Assembly (NCBI GenBank): GCA_937930625.1
Contig: CALHBW010000095.1
Span: forward strand, 1-6,698
Origin: an uncultured Saprospiraceae bacterium
GTDB taxonomy: Bacteria > Bacteroidota > Bacteroidia > Chitinophagales > Saprospiraceae
Direction of reading: 5' to 3'
DNA: 6,698 nt
The notes under the pieces are model-generated. The model made no database searches and was not told where the DNA came from. It saw only the letters and a list, made by a program, of their open reading frames with translations. A program made the position numbers and the translations under genes. This document shows, piece after piece, positions 4,647 to 6,698 of this stretch (positions are counted from its first letter, which is position 1; every line of letters starts with the position of its first letter).

Positions 4647-5405
4647 ATGAATTTTCTGAAATTTTTCATTCCTTTCCTCATCGTTAGTTCTGTCATTTTT
4701 CAATCTTGCGGAGACGGTACTGATACAGCACCGATTGAATTTGGCTACGATTATTTCCCGCTTGAAATCGGCAAATACATAGAATATGACGTAGATTCTG
4801 TCATTTATGACATTGGTGCAGGTAATAATGTCACAATTAGAAACAACTCAATTCAGGTGCGTGAAGAAATAACGGATTCTTTCCCAGACAATGAAGGGCG
4901 ATTGGTGTATCGCATTGAGCGTTTTGAGCGCGCAGACGAGACTCAAGAATGGCGCGTCAACGATGTATGGACGGCAGCAGTCACCAACCGACAAGCTGAA
5001 CGCATTGAGGAAAATCTGCGTTTTATCAAGATGGTTTTCCCTGTGAGCGATAATACAAACCCTTGGGATGGCAACAAATATATCGACGAAAATCTGGTGA
5101 TTTCCGTAGCAGGTGAGAGTATTTTTATATTCAAAAACTGGCTGTACGAATACCGTACTATCGGCGAATCTCTGAATGTCGGTGGCTTTCCTTTTGATGA
5201 TGTTGTAACCGTTTATCAGGCAGATGAGGAAAATTTTATTGAGTTGCGGGAGTCTTACGAGCGATATGCACGCGGTATCGGCTTAGTAGAACGTCAAATG
5301 CGTATCCTTGATACTCAGTGCATTGCAGATTGTGTAGGGCAACCTTGGGAGGAAAAAGCAGAGAAAGGATTCATTGTGCGCCAGACGATTAGAGATTATA
5401 ATTAA
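4647..5405 (+). CDS. Lipoprotein of unknown function, copy A (252 aa)
   Basis: This is a predicted envelope lipoprotein. A lysine-containing N-terminus and hydrophobic segment (residues 5-18) lead to a lipobox ending FQSC, so Cys21 would be lipidated. The linker GDGTDTAP follows, then YFPLEIGKYIEYDVDS (36-51), which resembles the start of a beta-rich domain found in other Bacteroidota lipoproteins. The mature part is acidic and appears mostly beta with a few charged helices. It includes WRVNDVWTA (102-110), a block at 121-160 identical in the paralogue, ERYARGIGLVER (205-216) and a Cys225-x3-Cys229 pair that could form a disulfide. The ending GFIVRQTIRDYN is shared with copy B. Overall 194 of 252 residues are identical to copy B by hand alignment. 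I do not recognise the family, and no enzymatic motif is visible. The start is fixed by the shared leader and signal peptide. Confidence 0.85.
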   Translation: MNFLKFFIPFLIVSSVIFQSCGDGTDTAPIEFGYDYFPLEIGKYIEYDVDSVIYDIGAGNNVTIRNNSIQVREEITDSFPDNEGRLVYRIERFERADETQEWRVNDVWTAAVTNRQAERIEENLRFIKMVFPVSDNTNPWDGNKYIDENLVISVAGESIFIFKNWLYEYRTIGESLNVGGFPFDDVVTVYQADEENFIELRESYERYARGIGLVERQMRILDTQCIADCVGQPWEEKAEKGFIVRQTIRDYN

Positions 5406-5529
5406 TTCAAGTTGCGAACAACTTGAAAAATTCCAAAAAACAAATCCCAAATTCCAATTTTGACGTGTTTCAGTCGCATTTTATTGGAATTAACTCAAGT
5501 TTGCGATTTATCCGCAACTTGAGTTAATT
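5406..5529. repeat. Cluster of three related hairpins between the lipoprotein genes
   Basis: TTCAAGTTG (5406-5414) pairs with CAACTTGAA (5419-5427) around CGAA. AATTCCAAT (5450-5458) pairs with ATTGGAATT (5483-5491). AATTAACTCAAGTTTGCG (5488-5505) pairs with 5513-5529 over 17 bp with one bulged T. The core CAAGTT(T)GCG occurs in the first and third hairpins, so the block may be one composite palindromic repeat. The first hairpin begins within two bases of copy A's stop codon and could end its transcript, though the following run is A-rich rather than T-rich. Confidence 0.65.
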
Positions 5530-5583
5530 AAAATGATGGGCAGCGAACGGTAAACGGCTACAAATTATAAATTATTAACCTAA

Positions 5584-5610
5584 TGCTTCAATTCATAAAT
5601 AATTGAAGCA
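5584..5610 (+). promoter_or_regulatory. 10-bp stem hairpin upstream of lipoprotein copy B
   Basis: TGCTTCAATT (5584-5593) and AATTGAAGCA (5601-5610) form a perfect 10-bp stem around CATAAAT, ending 22 bases before the ATG of copy B and just before the shared leader. Copy A has no such hairpin. It might regulate copy B specifically, as an operator or an mRNA structure, or be a relic of the repeat-rich spacer. Confidence 0.45.
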
Positions 5611-5612
5611 CT

Positions 5613-5632
5613 AATAACATTTATCATCCAAT
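5613..5632 (+). promoter_or_regulatory. Conserved 20-bp leader, copy B
   Basis: It is identical base for base to 4627-4646 and sits at the same place, directly before the ATG. The match stops abruptly upstream, where copy B instead has the 5584-5610 hairpin. Confidence 0.5.
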
Positions 5633-6397
5633 ATGAACTTTCCGAAATTTCTCGCTCTCCTTTTTGCAATTAGTACAATATTTTTTCAATCCTGCCCAAG
5701 CGGTACCGAAGCAGACCCAATTGAGTTCGGTTACGATTATTTCCCCCTTGAAATCGGTAAATATATAGAATATGATGTGGATTCTATTATTTACGACATT
5801 GGTGTCGGCAATACAGTTATTAAGAGAGAAAACTCCATTCAAGTGCGCGAGGAAGTGACCGATTCATTCGCCGACAATGAAGGGCGACAGGTCTATCGCA
5901 TTGAGCGTTTTGAGCGCGAAAATGAGACGGAAGAATGGCGCGTCAATGATGTATGGACAGCAGCAGCCACCGACAGACAAGCCGAGCGAACGGAAGAAAA
6001 TCTACGTTTTATTAAAATGGTTTTCCCCGTCAGCGATAACACAAATCCTTGGGATGGTAATAAATATATTGATGAAAATCTCGTCATTTCTGTAGCAGGT
6101 GAAAGTATTTTTCTGTTCAAAAATTGGCTGTATCAATATGACGAAATCGGTATTCCAATTGAAGTCAACGGCTTGAATTTTGATGATGTAGTAGAGATTT
6201 ATCAAGCAGCCGATTCAAATTTTATCGAAATGCGACTTTCCTATGAACGGTATGCACGTGGTATTGGATTGATAGAACGCGAAATACGTATACTTGATAC
6301 TCAATGTATTGATGATTGCCCGGAGCCGGAGTGGACTTGGGAAGAAAAAGCCGAAAAGGGATTCATCGTGCGCCAAAAGATTAGAGATTATAATTAA
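5633..6397 (+). CDS. Lipoprotein of unknown function, copy B (254 aa)
   Basis: This is the paralogue of the lipoprotein 986 bp upstream. The signal peptide is conserved in form but not in sequence (FPKFLALLFAISTIFFQSC), keeping the FQSC lipobox and Cys21. Residues 31-50 and 121-160 are identical to copy A. Changes cluster in the signal peptide, the post-cysteine linker (PSGTEAD against GDGTDTA), residues 170-200, and a two-residue insertion after the Cys225-x3-Cys229 pair (EPEWTW against GQPW). The variable 170-200 stretch inside a frozen framework may be where the two proteins differ in binding partner; this is inference. The envelope location follows from the lipobox; the side of the membrane is not evident, since neither linker is a clear surface-export signal. 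A weak candidate for co-transcription with copy A exists, but a hairpin-rich 227-bp spacer intervenes. Confidence 0.85.
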   Translation: MNFPKFLALLFAISTIFFQSCPSGTEADPIEFGYDYFPLEIGKYIEYDVDSIIYDIGVGNTVIKRENSIQVREEVTDSFADNEGRQVYRIERFERENETEEWRVNDVWTAAATDRQAERTEENLRFIKMVFPVSDNTNPWDGNKYIDENLVISVAGESIFLFKNWLYQYDEIGIPIEVNGLNFDDVVEIYQAADSNFIEMRLSYERYARGIGLIEREIRILDTQCIDDCPEPEWTWEEKAEKGFIVRQKIRDYN

Positions 6398-6428
6398 CTG
6401 TGAACGGTAGAAAACTACAGACTACGGG

Positions 6429-6446
6429 CTATCGACTATGGGCTAT
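6429..6446. repeat. Fragment of the CGACTATGG-type dispersed repeat
   Basis: GGGCTATCGACTATGGGC repeats the GACTATCGACT and CTATGGACTAT strings of the inverted repeat at 3330-3411. It lies 32 bases after the copy B stop codon. The match is short and low in complexity, so kinship is likely but not proven. Confidence 0.4.
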
Positions 6447-6621
6447 TTAGTATATTTTTAACTGAATTTTATCGAAGAAAATGAGCAAATTGGGTGGGAT
6501 AGTGTTATGTTTGTGTAATGTCGTTTGTTCTGTCTCTATAAGAGATTGGTTTTAAGAAACATAGAACGAGCAAAGTACTCAAACAAAACACATTATTGAA
6601 TTTTTTAAACTTAAACTTAAT

Positions 6622-6698
6622 ATGGCAAGAGGACGCTTAACCGGATTCACTCGATTTGTACTCGCAATGATTATCATTATTCCACTCGCAATTGTGGG
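6622..6698 (+). CDS. N-terminus of a membrane-anchored or exported protein (3' partial)
   Basis: Twenty-five codons are visible before the window ends: MARGRLTGFTRF followed by VLAMIIIIPLAIV. A basic N-terminus with three arginines leading into a continuous hydrophobic stretch is typical of a signal anchor or signal peptide with the N-terminus inside. No cysteine appears yet, so a lipoprotein is not indicated. The family cannot be named from so little. The leader carries TTAAACTTAAACTTAAT just before the ATG, AT-rich and without a Shine-Dalgarno sequence. The frame is open to the edge. Confidence 0.65.
   Translation, partial: MARGRLTGFTRFVLAMIIIIPLAIV

Larger units (their letters stand above)
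4627..6397 (+). repeat. Tandem gene duplication (two units, offset 986 bp)
   Basis: Unit A is 4627-5405 and unit B is 5613-6397, in direct orientation. Homology begins with the 20-bp leader and ends with the common GATTAGAGATTATAATTAA; the spacer between units has no counterpart elsewhere in the window. In the 44 codons starting at 5020 in A and 6006 in B, 16 differ silently and only 2 change the amino acid. The duplication is therefore old and both copies have been under selection on protein sequence. Confidence 0.9.

Noticed and set aside
4943..6205. Antisense frames with similar sequence in both lipoprotein copies (4943-5134 and 5893-6120), plus 5624-5842, 5877-6095 and 6002-6205
   Set aside because: The similarity of the antisense pair follows from the conserved sense protein. 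Most silent sense changes fall freely, which would alter an antisense product, so there is no independent support.
4627..6397. Lipoprotein pair considered as a recent duplication or assembly artefact
   Set aside because: Silent differences in about a third of codons in the most conserved stretch, and unrelated flanks, show the copies are old and distinct.
6481..6555. Short plus-strand frame of 24 residues (MSKLGGIVLCLCNVVC...)
   Set aside because: It has a hydrophobic middle but no ribosome site, promoter or homologue I recognise; such frames are common by chance in a 220-bp gap.

Overview
The window looks like a stretch of a Bacteroidota chromosome, probably Saprospiria- or Chitinophagia-like; no finer placement can be supported. 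The reasons are a textbook Bacteroidota promoter (TTTG, 18 bp, TACATTTG) in front of an SRP RNA gene, AT-rich leaders without Shine-Dalgarno sequences, an E1 alpha/beta-type ketoacid dehydrogenase reading frame that is open through the left edge, paired lipoproteins, and many small intergenic palindromic repeats.

Layout. 2-1030 (+): C-terminal, E1-beta-like part of a thiamine-diphosphate 2-oxoacid dehydrogenase, cut by the left edge. 1031-1177: a 9-bp periodic CGGAT array and a 14-bp palindrome. 1178-1390 (+): small antitoxin-like protein, overlapped by a 23-codon reading frame (1374-1445) that looks like the severed N-terminus of a RelE/ParE toxin. 1473-1608 (+): promoter, small SRP RNA (4.5S/ffs type) and its U-run terminator. 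1688-2344 (+): short-form transaldolase of the FSA/TalC family whose active-site residues favour transaldolase over fructose-6-phosphate aldolase. 2352-2447: a long imperfect inverted repeat. 2497-2943 (+): SRPBCC/AHSA1-like ligand-binding fold protein. 2944-3402: a gene-free block made of mobile DNA. 3403-4341 (-): exported alpha/beta hydrolase with an Asp nucleophile. 4647-5405 and 5633-6397 (+): two paralogous lipoproteins, about 77% identical. 6622-6698 (+): first 25 codons of a membrane-anchored or exported protein, cut by the right edge.

The most striking region is 2944-3335. A 376-bp non-coding element has 27-bp terminal inverted repeats (26/27 matched) and is bounded exactly by an 8-bp direct repeat. 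Inside it sits a second, 222-bp non-coding element bounded exactly by its own 9-bp direct repeat. This is a MITE within a MITE, and the outer one landed in a third repeat, an inverted repeat lying between the ends of two convergent genes. The inner element carries two opposed hairpins that differ by a compensated base pair.

The genes do not form one pathway. E1 and transaldolase belong to central carbon metabolism, SRP RNA is a housekeeping component of membrane targeting, and the lipoprotein pair forms an accessory envelope module of unknown function. I see no new defence or biosynthetic system; the novelty is in the nested non-autonomous elements and in the duplicated lipoproteins with an unchanged 20-bp leader.
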